Positions 10,501 to 20,600 are shown, counted from the first letter of the stretch. The stretch: 64,000 nt of DNA from Prorocentrum cordatum (GCA_963575745.1 CAUYUJ010014606.1:264093-328092), one strand, 5' to 3'. Program-made: numbers and translations. Notes: a model not told the origin generated them from the sequence alone.

Positions 10501-13323
10501 CTGAGCCATGACGTAGTGGTTCTCGAAGGCGAAGAATCGCGGTCCAGAAGCTTTGACCCGGCTCGGCTTCAGGACTCGCCGGACGTACATCCTGTAGACG
10601 TAGTGCGGCATGGTCTGCAGGCGAGGGCCTCTGTGGGCGTAGTCGTCGGCCGTGTTCGTGCTGGTGGTGCACGCGTGCATGTCCTCGCACTCCGCACCGC
10701 CACCTTTCTCATCACCAGCAGGGGTGTCTCCAGGAGGCTGAGGAGCACCGCTGGTGTCACCTGCTGCGTCCTCCTCCTCGTTGTCGGCGTCAGGGATCTG
10801 GATGCGGACTGCTTGTATTGGCACCTGATCATTATGCGTCTCCTCGCCCGAACCTTCATGGTTTAGCAAGCGTTTGCACTGCTGGCAGGCCCACTGTAGT
10901 TGTCTCGCGAAGAGCCGCTCATTGTGGTGCGACTGGAGGCAGTCGCCGCCTGCGAGGATGTGCACGGCCACCTCCGTCGTGGAGAGCCAGAAGCACCGGT
11001 TCGCCATCGACGCCAGGCGGATACAAACCCGCCGAGCGCGGCGAGCGAGATCCTCGCGCGTCCGGCCCCGTTTGGCCAGCGTCTGGTCCTCGCCTTCAGC
11101 GCCGCCCTCACTGAGCACCTTCCGGGCTTCCTCCTCCTTCTCGTCCCTCTCCTGCTGCTCCAGACGCTGCATGCCGGTGAGCATAGACTGGAAGAGCGGC
11201 GTCATGGACTCCATCATCTTGCCCTGGTACTTCGTGATGTAGAAGTCCATGGAGAAAGCCTTCTGGAAAGCAGCTTGGAAGCTCTCCACGACAGATGCAT
11301 CTGTCGGATGCAAGGAGCCACAACCGTAGAGCCACTTTTTGCGGCCGCCGAGTTGTTTGGATGAGCGCAATGCGATTGCCGACTCTGGGTTCTTCATGCT
11401 GGCCGTCTTCTTGGTAAGCCTTCTGCGCTTGGCCAGCTGAGCTGGGGCGGCCGCAGGCAGCCCGTCCTGGGCAGGCTGAGGAGCACCACCAGGCTGAAGC
11501 ACTTCTGCTGCCTCGGCAGACTCGTCAGGCGCGCACATCAAGAACTGGAAATCCACGTTGCACCGGCTGGTGACTTGAGAGACGTCGTTGCTAGAGCTCC
11601 TGAACGGCTGGTCGCGGTTGACCTGGCAGCGGCACCGCTGGTTGCGGTCATCAGAGAAGTCGATGAACGGAGTCCGGACCAAAGGCTTGCCGCGCCGACG
11701 CACTCGCTTGGTGCGGCCTGCTAGACATAGCTGCTGGATGCGAAAGAACCAGAAGCGGCACGACGGGGTTCTGTTCGAGCGCAGACTCTCTTTGGCCTCG
11801 AGCTTCTTCTTGACGTACTTGACGCGCGTCTCGGTGCAGTCGTGCTCGTGGTTGGAGCAGATGTTGCAAAAGAAGTCATGGCTAAACGCTACCGCCCAAG
11901 CCTCCGCATCTGCGGTAATCTCCTCGACCGAAGCCGGCGAGCCATCGGGCTTGAGGACTTCCTGAATCGCTCCATCCTCGTTCGTCTGGAAGAGGCTAGC
12001 ATGGCTGGCTGCCATGGCAGGCTGAGGAGCGCCACCTAGCTGCCCGAAGCTAGTTCGTTGGCGGTAGCTTGGAAACGTAGACTGAAAGGCTCCTGTGAGC
12101 GGGAGGCCCCGGTACGCTGCAGCGCCGATTGCAGGCATCCGGTTCTCTGCGGCTGCCCGCGCTCGCTCCTCCACCAGGTGCGGCTGCTCCACTGGCGGGC
12201 CGAGAGGCACCTCGTCGCGCAGGGTGCCGTCCTCCTCTTCCCCTCCGTCCATGCGGCTCTGTCGTTGCTGCCTGGCTGTGAAAGGCTCTGGCGCGACGTC
12301 AGGAAGCCCCAGCTGCCGTGCGGGCTCGTTGGCAGCTTCGTACTGCACGGTCTCCGCGGTGGAAAGAAGCGCAGTTCGCAGCTCCCGAGCGGCGGTGCGC
12401 AGCCCTCCGACCACGGCCGACCGCAGCCACGCCATCGTAGGCCCGATGACGCTGTGGCCTTTGCCGTGGCCATGCGTGAAGCCCCGACCCTGCGCTTCGA
12501 AAGGCGCTTGCACATCAGTGGTGCCTGGGGCCACGCACGGCTGCAGAGACGCTGCCACGTCGTCCTCCGTTGTCACCGCCTGTCGGGCTAGCGCTGTGCG
12601 GCCAACAAACAGGCGCTCTAAGCCGATGATGTAGCGGTAGTGAAGCCCCGTCATCAACAGGAAGAACTTGGCCTGCGCCCGCGGGTCTGCTGCCACTATC
12701 TGGTGCATCCGCTCCAGAGAAGGCATGGTCGGAGCTGGGCTCCGCAGGTCAGGGCCAGCAGGCTGAGAAGCGCCGCCGGCTCTGGCCACCGCGCCAACCG
12801 CGTCCCCGCGAATGTCTAAGTGGCTCCGCTTTCCGGGCCCTTCGTGAAGCTGGAGGACCAACGGGCTGTACGTGTCTGCGAAGTTCGGTGTGACGAAGAA
12901 GCTGGCCGCGCCGAACTTGAGGTTGTTGCCGTGCCCGTTGAAGCGGAGTGCGGTTTTCCGCCCCTCCGTGCCAGGCACATCGGAAGTGCTGAGTAGCAAC
13001 GTCCTGAGGGCAGTCTTGACCTTCGCAGGCATGCCCGGGCGTGAAATGGCGGAGCCGATGCAATCGCCCGGCTTAGCGATGTTTAGCGCCTCCATGAAAT
13101 CCTCCGCCGACGCCTCTGACAGGATCTGGAAGTCAGTGCCGAAGCCTTTCCTGCCAATCGCCGCCCGAGTGCCTTTCAAGAGCCGCAGCCGGCGGATCAC
13201 GTCGCCGAGGACAGCAATGATCTCTGGCGAGCTGAAGCGGCTCTGGCAGGCTGCCTCGTAGGGCTCCTCGTCGGTCGCGAGAGAGTACTCGAGCTCCTCC
13301 AGGTTGATCAGGCGCCGTGCGAC
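7579..13323 (-). CDS. Gene A exon 3: Helitron-type Rep (HUH) plus Pif1 helicase
   Basis: Open for 1,915 codons to a TGA at 7579-7581. In spliced numbering (2,840 aa) it holds residues 927-2840. The start of the exon ([15 protein letters not shown]) and a block near 13.0-12.8 kb resemble the N-terminal Helitron-like region. The HUH motif is FTHGH (His1210, His1212; codons at 12466-12474). The Rep tyrosine motif is YITKYQGK with Tyr1621 and Tyr1625 (11241, 11229), the YxxxY spacing of Helitron Rep. Pif1 motifs are intact: Walker A GGGGVGKT (Lys2306, 9184), Walker B VIDELGA (~8945), motif [12 protein letters not shown] (Asp2437, 8791), HGVQGK (~7860) and SLSRPRSF (~7755). Family role: strand nicking and joining plus unwinding in rolling-circle transposition. 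Seven in-frame GA(P/S)QPA-like repeats interrupt linkers. No frameshift or stop is visible. Confidence 0.85.
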   Translation of the reverse strand, partial: VARRLINLEELEYSLATDEEPYEAACQSRFSSPEIIAVLGDVIRRLRLLKGTRAAIGRKGFGTDFQILSEASAEDFMEALNIAKPGDCIGSAISRPGMPAKVKTALRTLLLSTSDVPGTEGRKTALRFNGHGNNLKFGAASFFVTPNFADTYSPLVLQLHEGPGKRSHLDIRGDAVGAVARAGGASQPAGPDLRSPAPTMPSLERMHQIVAADPRAQAKFFLLMTGLHYRYIIGLERLFVGRTALARQAVTTEDDVAASLQPCVAPGTTDVQAPFEAQGRGFTHGHGKGHSVIGPTMAWLRSAVVGGLRTAARELRTALLSTAETVQYEAANEPARQLGLPDVAPEPFTARQQRQSRMDGGEEEDGTLRDEVPLGPPVEQPHLVEERARAAAENRMPAIGAAAYRGLPLTGAFQSTFPSYRQRTSFGQLGGAPQPAMAASHASLFQTNEDGAIQEVLKPDGSPASVEEITADAEAWAVAFSHDFFCNICSNHEHDCTETRVKYVKKKLEAKESLRSNRTPSCRFWFFRIQQLCLAGRTKRVRRRGKPLVRTPFIDFSDDRNQRCRCQVNRDQPFRSSSNDVSQVTSRCNVDFQFLMCAPDESAEAAEVLQPGGAPQPAQDGLPAAAPAQLAKRRRLTKKTASMKNPESAIALRSSKQLGGRKKWLYGCGSLHPTDASVVESFQAAFQKAFSMDFYITKYQGKMMESMTPLFQSMLTGMQRLEQQERDEKEEEARKVLSEGGAEGEDQTLAKRGRTREDLARRARRVCIRLASMANRCFWLSTTEVAVHILAGGDCLQSHHNERLFARQLQWACQQCKRLLNHEGSGEETHNDQVPIQAVRIQIPDADNEEEDAAGDTSGAPQPPGDTPAGDEKGGGAECEDMHACTTSTNTADDYAHRGPRLQTMPHYVYRMYVRRVLKPSRVKASGPRFFAFENHYVMAQRYMQEVKLTRSNAPTIDGFQCPTWAQDPEQNSLFKALLFTPWACECPLSCGCVTQYSHMLRNCDCPAVRPYSFERARRLRCAEIHALAARADSRSRLARKRLVLADTTLFSELKEPRANLEEGELVLLSLAHFARSQLARRMPAEAARRILAFSDHHCRWHEEQCTLAEFCAHVARDVLAHVDLAAEARVKPRPAATAHLEADEDSASDAEGLKGRVPLELVDVGGGGGSDVEEDVEDAAITEISRFPLRDHVRATELALQQDQLQRLDQKGRLSYADKQLKNLDRAYSGMLQPSFALPASSGAREHQGARLDETFSDVLALQRQSIALQKKQASPDGETLPEAADDWLPSGAPQPAAEDAQPELVPQLMAMQGPAAVAWKLVNDAECTEEQIDAVALFALSLQERFEGRPDKTTHLLPVVSATGNHRAIWLGGGGVGKTRTLSKVVEPMAITYFGEQGYLGKAQSNHAAHNLGPRGRTMHSSNGLLMSDSLQTARLRLTPQTQKKLDRLTGTLGVDVIDELGAVPGPLLHADALRTTYGRALRYNLDPTKYMRPQETWGRMAVKILCGDFYQLPPVPASASLLAPRTGQSYEHQQGRKLLADFEYVIDFVQMQRFTDPLQLEVLHAMRTPGGKKISDESWQAIVKTEVVSPSGAGQPAASSSEAAQPPQWDPRLRAARGWYESAYEWRIVSYAMHAQAKLDAHDAGQLLFYVPAIDRPAARLAKPDFDEMRAEPNIGATAKMPGLLPLFVGMEVILTESVLPPKYVRGAPGKVVGIELHALEPPVEGRPSIVSDGVVVLYYMPKAVYVKIDDSDELFLKAAPVTAGSASQPAGPDLRGVLAITPQARPWKFKAKTGGPAIAVSRTQLTVLPKKQGTLHGVQGKTTDPGFIVHWTFPPGLKKESIWLAYYVSLSRPRSFNQLLSHGLPDRSIIESGPPEQIAKAFAELFTDKIAATKIACAKARQQLGWPARA

Positions 13324-14318
13324 CTGGAAGGACTAAGAAACGAGACACTGCTATGAAGACATGTAGGTCCAAACGCAACCTTGCTATCAATGGATGTATG
13401 TCCAAACGAGACACTGCTATCAACACATGTAGGTCCAGACGAGACACTGCTATCAACACATGTAGGTCCAAACGAGACAGCGGTATCAGTGGGTGTAGAT
13501 CCAAACGAGACACTGCTATCAACACATGTAGGTCCAAACGAGACACTGCTATCAACGCATGTAGGTACAAACAAAACACTGCTATCAATGGATGTAGGTC
13601 CAAACGAGACACTGCTATCAACACATGTAGGTCCAAACGAGACACTGCTAACAACACATGTAGGTCCAAACGAGACACTGCTATCAACACATGTAGGTCC
13701 AAACGAGACACTGCTATCAACGCATGTAGGTACAAACAAGACACTGCTATCAATGGATGTAGGTCCAAACGAGACACTGCTATCAACACATGTAGGTCCA
13801 AACGCGACACTGCTAACAACACATGTAGATCCAAACGAGACACTGCCCAAACGCAACCTTGCTATCAATGGATGTATGTCCAAACGAGACACTGCTATCA
13901 ACGCATGTAGGTCCAAACGAGACACTGCTATCAACACATGTAGGTCCAAACGAGACACTGCTATCAACACATGTAGGTCCAAACGAGACAGTGGTATCAG
14001 TGGGTGTAGATCCAAACGAGACACTGCTATCAACACATGTAGGTCCAAACGAGACACTGCTATCAACGCATGTAGGTACAAACAAGACACTGCTATCAAT
14101 GGATGTAAGTCCAAACGAGACACTGCTATCAACGCATGTAGGTACAAACATGACACTGCTATCAACACATGTAGGTCCAAACGAGACACTGTCATCAACA
14201 CATGTAGGTCCAAACGCGACACTGCGAACAACACATGTAGGTCCAAACGAGACACTGCTATCAATGGATCGACTCCTCTATCAACACTGGTAGCATAGGT
14301 AGTATTCCTGGGGAAGAC
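13324..14318 (-). repeat. Gene A intron 2 (995 bp), almost wholly a 33-bp minisatellite
   Basis: From about 13338 to 14294 the sequence is some 29 tandem 33-bp units with core AAACGAGACACTGCTATCAA plus a tail such as ACATGTAGGTCC. A higher-order duplication is visible: the variant unit beginning 'aaacgcaacctt' at 13371 recurs near 13850. In minus-strand terms the insert begins GTCTTC at 14318 and ends TTTCTTAGTCCTTCCAG at 13324. Removing it joins codon CAG (14319-14321) to GTC (13321-13323) in phase 0. Its length is not a multiple of 3 and exon 3 has a TAG at 13333-13335 inside the insert, so translation needs removal. CAGGTC is present at both boundaries, like a target duplication. The donor GTCTTC is weak. 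Confidence 0.72.
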
Positions 14319-14856
14319 CTGTTCGAACAGCATGGGCCGCTCCCGCTCGAGGTTCGGCGCGCCGTCCCCGAACCAGAACTCTGTGTAGCACGCCGGCCAG
14401 GACCTGCTGTCGAAAGAACTCAAGGGTTTCTGCGTAGGCACCGATAAGGAGTGCGGGCCCACAGCCCTGCACGCGTCTGCTCCTGCTTGCGCTTTCTCCA
14501 GCACCACCTGCGCTCGCTCGTCGAACGAACGAGCAGCGCTCTGTACATCGAGAACCATGCTGCGCATCGTATGCCTGCCGCCTTCGTCGGCAACAGGCTG
14601 AAGAGCACCGCTGCTGTCTGCCACTGTCGGTGTCACCTCGTTCTTGGCGATGCGTGCTGCCTGCTCCTGCAGCGCCACCAGCGTGCCTTGCAGCGCTTGC
14701 ATCATTCGGACTGGAGCGATGTCATGCACTGGATCCACTGCAACTGTGAACTCTGCCACATTCTCATGCAGGTAGGCCATGTCAGGCTGTTCTGCTGCTT
14801 CTCCGTCTTTGTCTGTCTCTTTCTCCTCGTCAGACTCGTCTCCCGCCTCGTCGTCT
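14319..14856 (-). CDS. Gene A exon 2: acidic linker and pre-Rep segment
   Basis: Spliced residues 747-926. It begins with an acidic stretch (DDEAGDESDEEKETD), then a segment VDPVHDIAPVRMMQAL, one copy of the mini-repeat (SGALQPVA, 14593-14612), a likely helical region rich in Ala/Gln, and ends with FWFGDGAPNLERERPMLFEQ, which leads into exon 3. I recall similar ordering in dinoflagellate Helitron-like proteins (knowledge of the family, not checked). An internal Met at 14864 of the same open frame could be an alternative start, lying 8 bp upstream of the proposed acceptor. Confidence 0.7.
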
Positions 14857-15130
14857 CTGCCCACTTCCGGAACTTGGAGCGGCGTGCGAAGCGGAGAGCC
14901 TGCGAAACCTGCAGGCTGAAAACTCGCAGGCTGAGTCTCGCAGAAACCCGCAGGCTGAAAAGAGTCCTACTACTCGCAGAAAAGCACCGCAGAAAGAGTC
15001 TAGCGAAAAGCACCGCAGAAACTCGCAGGCTGAAAAGCACCGCGGCCGCGCAGTCCTACTACTGCTGCAAGTAGTATCAGAAGACCGCAGGCTGAGAAGC
15101 ACCGCGGGCACACGGGCTTGGAAGCCTTAC
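14857..15130 (-). other. Gene A intron 1 (274 bp), filled with mini-repeat copies
   Basis: The donor on the minus strand reads AG|GTAAGG at 15131/15130, a strong consensus, and read-through would stop at TAA three bases later. The proposed acceptor GGGCAG|AGAC (exon resumes at 14856) is the one I found that restores the exon 2 frame (phase 2), though its pyrimidine tract is poor. The intron carries about seven complete or partial GCAGGCTGAAAAGCACCGC elements (for example 14911, 14926, 14951, 15028, 15088), in the same orientation as those in exons. Confidence 0.65.
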
Positions 15131-17370
15131 CTCTCCCGCTCGTCTTGCAGGAAGTCGCGCCAATCCGGCGGCTGCCAAGAGTCGATGATGCGCCGAGACC
15201 CACCGCCCGTGCTGCCGCCGATGCCCAGGTAATCCCCTCCCGCAGTACGGAGGCGGCCGTGTCCTAGCGCCACAATCGCCTGGTTCCGGTTGACTCGCAA
15301 CTCGCCGCTGTCCCACTTCCGAAGCACGTCCAACTGCTTGCGCGTGAGAGTGGGAACCTCCTGGCCCTGGTCGGCAGGCTGAGTAGCACCGCCACGGATG
15401 AGCTCTTGCCGATAGCGGGCGAGCCGCTCACCCTCGTTGTAGCGCGAGATCGCTTCAGCCTTGTCGTGGTGGAGGCGGCGGCGCTCTTCCTTCATGACTT
15501 CGTCGTGCGCAGGTGGCTCACTGGGTTCGGCGTGCAAGGCTTGGGTGAGCATGTCAACGTCGAAGCGGCCGGAGAAAGCCAGCACCTCCCAGATCTGTTT
15601 TGTGCCGCACACACGTTGCAGATGCCGGCACCACCGATTACGCTTCTGCTCTCTGAGGAACTTAGCGAGACTCCCTTGGCCTGCCCCTTGGGGCTGGCCA
15701 CCTTGTGGTGGAGTCTTGCCTTTCGCCTTCCCCTTCTCGCCTTTTCCCGCAGACTGAGAAGCTCCGCGAAAACCTTGTGGTGGAGTCTTGCCTTTCGCTT
15801 TCCCCTTTTCGCCTTTTCCCGCAGGCTGAGAAGCTCCGCTAGAACCTCGTGGTGGAGTCTTGCCTTTCGCTTTCCCCTTCTCGCCATCTCGTTCCTGTAG
15901 CGCCAGCTGGCGTTCGGACTGCTCGTGCTCTGTGCGAGCACGTCTTACGAGTTCCCCGCGCTCAGCGTCGGCGAGGACGCGCCGCAAGTCGGCGATGTTT
16001 TTGCTCCGCAGAAACTCATGGCGAACCTTAAGGACAGACGCAATGGCTCGGACAGTCTCCGCCTGCGACGCGAAGGCGGTGTCGCAGTCCGAGCCAGGCT
16101 GAGGAGCGCCAGCTGGATCTTTGTCCGCAGGCTGCGTGGACGTCCTCTTCTTGAACAGCAAGAGGCTGAGGTGGTGGAGGAGTTTCGGGTCGTAGTCCGC
16201 GTCATACCTCTGGTCCCAACACTCCCTCAACTCCTTGTGCAGCTCCTGCGCGCGCCGACTAACTTCATCCTCGGGCTCGTCGCAGGCTGCGGCGTCGGCC
16301 GGTGACGTCGGTGAAAGCGGTGCATGCACAGGGGCGGGGCTCGGGGACCGGGACCGGTGCGCCGAGGAGCCCTCCGCCTCGGTCTCTGAGCCGGCGTCGG
16401 CGTCAGGCAAGTCTCCGAAGACAATCTTCCGCCTCTTTGTCTCCCCAGGCTGAAAAGCACCAGGGGCGGTGAGCACGACCGCAACAGCATCGTGTGCGTC
16501 GTTTCGCATGCCACGGTCCATGTAGGAGGCGCCAACAGCGACGGGCTGGAAACGCGCGACTGCTCCGCAGACTGCCGCGTTGTCGCCTTTGCGGTCCGCC
16601 GGGGGGGCGAAGACTTCCCATAACGCCTCGTCGTCAGTGTGGCGTTGGAAAGCTTCACGCGCCTCCTGCGAGGTCAAGTTGTTGCCGCCGACTGCGAGGC
16701 GCACGACCGGCGTGCCCGGCTCCCCAGCACTGAGAAGCGCGGCGATCCCGTCCAAGTGGAGTCGGAGCAGCCGATCTGCTCGCTGTCGCGTGTGAATGCT
16801 GGGAGGGTTGCTTCCGCAAACGATGTGCATGTTTCCGACGACCACGTGAACTTTGTCATGGCCTCTTGTCTGCACATTGAACCGTGAGATCACTGCGTCC
16901 ACTTGTCGCGCGATGGGGACGTGGTAGATGTATGTGTCCTCGCGCAGGGACACGTCAGCAGGCTGAGAAGCACCGCCGAAGCCCCATAGGCTCAAGTAGT
17001 TGGCGACCTCGCAGAAGCCGATGCTGTCGCCGAACGGCTTGGTCAGGATGTCTTTCACGTTGATGGATGCTCGACTCAGGCCTTGACGAAACGCACCGAC
17101 CTCGCACCCAAAGAAAAGGTCAGCATCGACTTCCTCGACTATCTTGGCGCAAATCCGCCCGAAGTTGGAGCAGTGAGTCTTGAAGTTCTTCCCGATCATC
17201 ATGCTCTGCTCGAACCCGAAGTTAAGAGAGGCGACCGTAAAAGACGCAGGCTGAGGAGCACCGCGAGCAGGCGCGGCCGCAGGCGTGTGTCGGTCTTCCT
17301 CCGCAGGCTGAGAAGCACCGCGAGAAGCCGAGGCTGCAGGCCGGTAAGGAAAGGGCCAGGGGAAGGCCAT
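15131..17370 (-). CDS. Gene A exon 1: N-terminal EEP nuclease-like domain and linker
   Basis: Start chosen at Met 17370 (AFPWPFPYRP); the frame is open upstream only through a duplicated flanking repeat. EEP-type residues in order: SLNFG (Asn50), CEVG (Glu90), VVVGNMHI (~176-183), GGNNL (228-232) where this family has GDxN, and the terminal DAHDAV (His293). The EEP fold hydrolyses phosphodiesters (AP endonucleases, retrotransposon and Helentron endonucleases), but the position of the catalytic Asp is Gly229 (codon 16684-16686). Beyond it come a Ser/Pro-rich stretch, a helical charged region, and a Lys-rich KGEKGKAKGKTPP repeat of 72 bp in three copies (15707-15900). Nine in-frame mini-repeats encode GASQPA-like hexapeptides. 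Joining to exon 2 relies on the splice donor at 15130, so a separate EEP gene is not excluded. Confidence 0.75.
15707..15915 (-). repeat. 72-bp in-frame tandem repeat in gene A exon 1
   Basis: Units start at 15707, 15779 and 15851 on the plus strand. Each encodes a 24-residue block with KGEKGKAKGKTPP, and the copies are separated by the GASQ(P/S)A mini-repeat. A period of 72 keeps the frame. Confidence 0.88.
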
Positions 17371-17376
17371 TGCACT

Positions 17377-17507
17377 GTAGACCGCGGAGGAACGGCCGGT
17401 TCCGTCGGAAAGATTGCAATGTGGGAGGCACGTCCTGAACCAAAGACGGCTGTCAAGACAATGTAGACCGCGGAGGAACGGCCGGTTCTTTCGGAAAGAT
17501 TGCAAAG
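17377..17507 (-). promoter_or_regulatory. Duplicated 45-bp element just upstream of gene A, possible splice-leader acceptor region
   Basis: A 45-bp sequence at 17377-17421 recurs at 17463-17507 with about four differences. In gene orientation the proximal copy runs through pyrimidine-rich TTCCTCCGCGGTCTACAG, giving an AG four bases before the chosen ATG. The distal copy ends CTACAT instead. Dinoflagellate mRNAs receive a trans-spliced leader at an AG, so this is a plausible acceptor (inference). No TATA-like promoter was seen. Confidence 0.4.
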
Positions 17508-17527
17508 GGATCTCGCCATGCTAAGGG

Positions 17528-17935
17528 ATGGATGCGAGGATCTACGCCATGCTAAAGGATGACGATCGAGACGATGACGATGACGATGACGATGATGACG
17601 ATGATGACGATGACGATGACGATGCTGATGCTGATGATGATGATGGCGATGATGATGATTTTGATGATGATGATGATGATTATGATGATGCTGTTGCTAA
17701 TGGTGATGATGGTGGTGGTGGTGATGGTGGTTGAGGTGATGGTGGTGGTTGTGATGATGATGATAAGAATGATGTTGATGATGATGATGACGATGATGAT
17801 GATCATGATGACGGTGATGATGGTGGTGGTGGTGATGACGATGATGATGATGATGATGATGACGGTGATGATGGTGGTGGTGGTGATGATGATTATGATG
17901 ATGATGATGATGATAATGATGATGATGAGGAGGAG
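17528..17935. repeat. GAT trinucleotide array
   Basis: (GAT)n with GGT and GAC interruptions, the complement of the ATC arrays elsewhere. Starts immediately upstream of gene A. Confidence 0.95.
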
Positions 17936-18087
17936 GAGGAGGAGGAGGAGCAGAAGGAGGAGGAGGGGAGGAGGAGGAGGAGGAGGAGGAGGAGGAGGAT
18001 GGGGAGGAGGAAGAGGAGGCGGAGGAGGAGGAGGAGGAGGAGGAGGAGGAGGTGGAGGTGGAGGAGGAGGAGGAAGAGGAGGAGGAT
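17936..18087. repeat. GGA trinucleotide tract
   Basis: (GGA)n purine tract joined directly to the GAT array. Confidence 0.95.
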
Positions 18088-18375
18088 CCGGGCATCCAAA
18101 ATGTGGCCCGGGAATGCAGTTCTGGGAAGTAGAAGAACACGAAGTGGCCTACAGTTGGCTCCGGGCATCCAAAATGTGGCCCGGGATTGGAGTTCTGGGA
18201 AGTAGAAGAGCACGAAGTGGCCTACAGTTGGCTCCGGGCATCCAAAATGTGGCCCGGGAATGGAGTTCTGGGAAGTCGAAGAGCACGAAGTGGCGTACAG
18301 TTGGCTCCGGGCATTCAGAATGTGGCCCGGGAATGGAGTTCTGGGAAATCGAAAAGCACGAAGTGTGTGACTGTA
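18088..18375. repeat. ~72-bp tandem repeat, four copies
   Basis: The phrase GGGCATCCAAAATGTGGCCC recurs near 18092, 18165, 18236 and (variant CATTCAGAATG) 18307, with 'gttctgggaa..agcacgaagtg' between. Open frames across it reflect the period being a multiple of three. Confidence 0.9.
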
Positions 18376-18524
18376 CGGAAAAACGATCCCCCCCGGCAAA
18401 CCCCAACGGCTCCCCAACGGCTGCCCAGACCCCCCTGTGGAGTAATGTGCTGCTCTCTTTTTAGTCTATTAGAAACCTATCAGTCTTCGATGTTAGGTAA
18501 TATGGGGAGGGAGTATGAAAAGGA

Positions 18525-19320
18525 GGGAGGGGGGAGAGGCCCCAAAGACGTCCCCAAGACGGCCCAAGACGCCCCCACGAAACTCCCGAGAACCCCCAAA
18601 ACGACTTCACTGTACGTACTCCGGACGTGCACCCCGCGAAGCGAGAGCAATCAATGGTGTTGGCATTATCGGGCTCTCCTGGAAGGCTTTTTGGAAATCT
18701 CTTGGGCCGTCTTTTGGGTCTCTTGATCTGGATTGAGGCCTTCTTGGGGGCCTCATGGCCTCCAGGACAGCTTTCAAGACAGCCAAGACGACACCAAGAT
18801 GTCCCAAGGTGGCCCAAGACGGCTCAAGAGGCTCACAAGACAGCCTCAAGACGCATCATGAAGCCCCCAAGATGGCCCAGGAGGGCTCCAAGAGGCCCTC
18901 CTGGAGAGCCTGGAGAGGTCAAAACAATGGATTGTCCGTAGGTGTTTGAACGGTTTTGAGGTTCTCGCCTGTTGCGACTGCCCAACACGGCCCAAGAAGC
19001 CTCCAAGAGGCCTCCAAGATAGCTCTACGACGGCCCAAGAGACCCCCAGAGGGCCTCAAATCGGCCCAAAAGGGTCCAAAGATCGCCCAAAGGGCTCTGA
19101 AGAGGGCCCAAAGACGGCCGTGAACAGCTCCAAAAAGACACCAATACGCCTAGACAGGCCCCCACGGCGGCCTCCATAGGCGTTAGACGGGCCAAGTCCC
19201 CTAAGACGGCCCAAAATGCCCCAAGATGCCCCCAAGAGGCCCCATCAGGCCCCCAAGCGGCCCCCAAGAAGCTTGATGGAAGCTCCCAGGAGCCTCCAAG
19301 GAGGCCTCAAGAGAGCCCCA
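18525..19320. repeat. CCAAGACGGCCC-type interspersed repeat, block 4
   Basis: Degenerate GGCCCAAGACGGC units with two less repetitive modules (18610-18730 and 18925-18985). Same family as blocks 1-3. Confidence 0.8.
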
Positions 19321-19334
19321 AGAAGCCTTCTCCT

Positions 19335-19400
19335 CCTCATAGTCATTTCCTACCTCTCATCCTCATCCTCATCCTCATCCTCCTCCTCCCCCTCGTCCCA
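19335..19400. repeat. TCC/TCATCC tract
   Basis: Short pyrimidine microsatellite. Confidence 0.85.
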
Positions 19401-19429
19401 ACCGCGCGGACGAAAACGACGTCGGGATC

Positions 19430-19720
19430 ACGACACGTCCCAATCACGGCTTCCGCGTGTAACCAACGTCCGAGACATCAGATGTGCCAGATTCCGCGTT
19501 CGACCCACGCCCGACATGTCACATGTGACGGCTTCCGCGGGTGACCCACGCCCGCCATGTCACACGTGCCGGCTTCCGCGTGTGGCCAACATCCGGGATG
19601 TCACATGTGACGGCTTCCGCGTGCGACCCAGGCCCGACATGTCACATGTGACGACTTCCGCGCGTGACCAACGTCCGCCATGTCACATGTGACGGCTTCA
19701 GCGTGTGACCCCTGTTCGTC
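19430..19720. repeat. ~41-bp tandem repeat with embedded palindrome
   Basis: Six to seven units carrying ATGTCACATGTGACGGCTTC near 19513, 19555, 19596, 19637 and 19678. Each unit includes the palindrome GTCACATGTGAC. No coding support. Confidence 0.88.
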
Positions 19721-19904
19721 GGACTTGCGCCGTTCCTGTACTCAGTCTCCTTCCTGCAGAGCTTTTGCACAGGCATTGTGGCGGGGTTTGCCACAGGCAT
19801 GGTGGACAACCATAATCATCTTCGATGTCGTCATTCTCACCCCCATTCCCCTCACCCATCTTCCCGAATGAATATTACACATATACAGATTGCTGACATA
19901 TGTT

Positions 19905-20108
19905 CGAAAGACGACGTATACTACCATCAACATGAACAACGTCACAATGTCCGTCAAAATCAGCAACACGGCCATGATCATCATCATGATCATCACCACC
20001 ACCATCAGCACCAGAAGCATCACCATCACCACTTCCACCACCCTGCCTCACCGCCACCACCAATATCCGAACAACCAGCATCACCATCATCATCAACATC
20101 ATCATCCT

Positions 20109-20139
<31 letters not shown>

Positions 20140-20270
20140 ATCATTACCATCACCATCATCAGCATCAGCATCAGCATCAGCATCATCATCGCCATCGCCA
20201 TCGTCATCAGCAGCAGCAACAGCAGCAGCAGCATCGTCATCATCATATCCGTCCTCTCCCCGCCCTTCTC
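19905..20270. repeat. CAT/CAG trinucleotide array 3
   Basis: Interrupted (CAT)n, (CAC)n and (CAG)n array, then a short TCC tract. Confidence 0.93.
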
Positions 20271-20424
20271 CTCCTCCTCCTTTCTCTTGTTGACCAGAAA
20301 AAGCTCCAGTGGCACGAGCCACCGCCGCCCTTCCCGGAGCCCCCCTCACAGATCCGACAACTTTCCTGTATGTGCCAGAGTGTATGTGGCTCACTGTTGC
20401 TTGGGACGCACATGGACATACTAG

Positions 20425-20600
20425 TACTATATGTCCTCCTTGGAGGCGCGCGTCCGACCCGAACATATAGTATACCAATCTTGTAGTATATCGTTTCCCG
20501 AGCGGTGTGGCCAGAAAGCGCCCGCCACGACGCATATACTATAAGATTCCTCGGTGCGCGCGTCGCCCCTGGGGGGGCGACGCACATATAGTATAAGTAT
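20425..20600. repeat. Cluster of palindromes bounded by TATAGTATA-type motifs
   Basis: TACTATATGT (20425-20434) pairs with ACATATAGTA (20463-20472). TATACTATA (20535-20543) pairs with TATAGTATA (20587-20595) around a GC-rich stem CGTCGCCCC/GGGGCGACG. A fifth related motif is at 20483. AT-rich ends with GC-rich hairpins suggest small mobile or replication-prone elements; function unknown. Confidence 0.6.

Noticed and set aside
6560-14294. CRISPR array, because a conserved ~20-bp core alternates with variable 13-16 bp
   Set aside because: The variable parts are themselves a few repeated variants and not unique spacers, there are no cas-like genes, and the context is eukaryotic. These are minisatellites.
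13381-14298. Long plus- and minus-strand frames with NETLLSTHVGP or LDLHVLIAVSR repeats
   Set aside because: A 33-bp period with few stops gives open frames on both strands. It is intron/minisatellite sequence, not a repeat protein.
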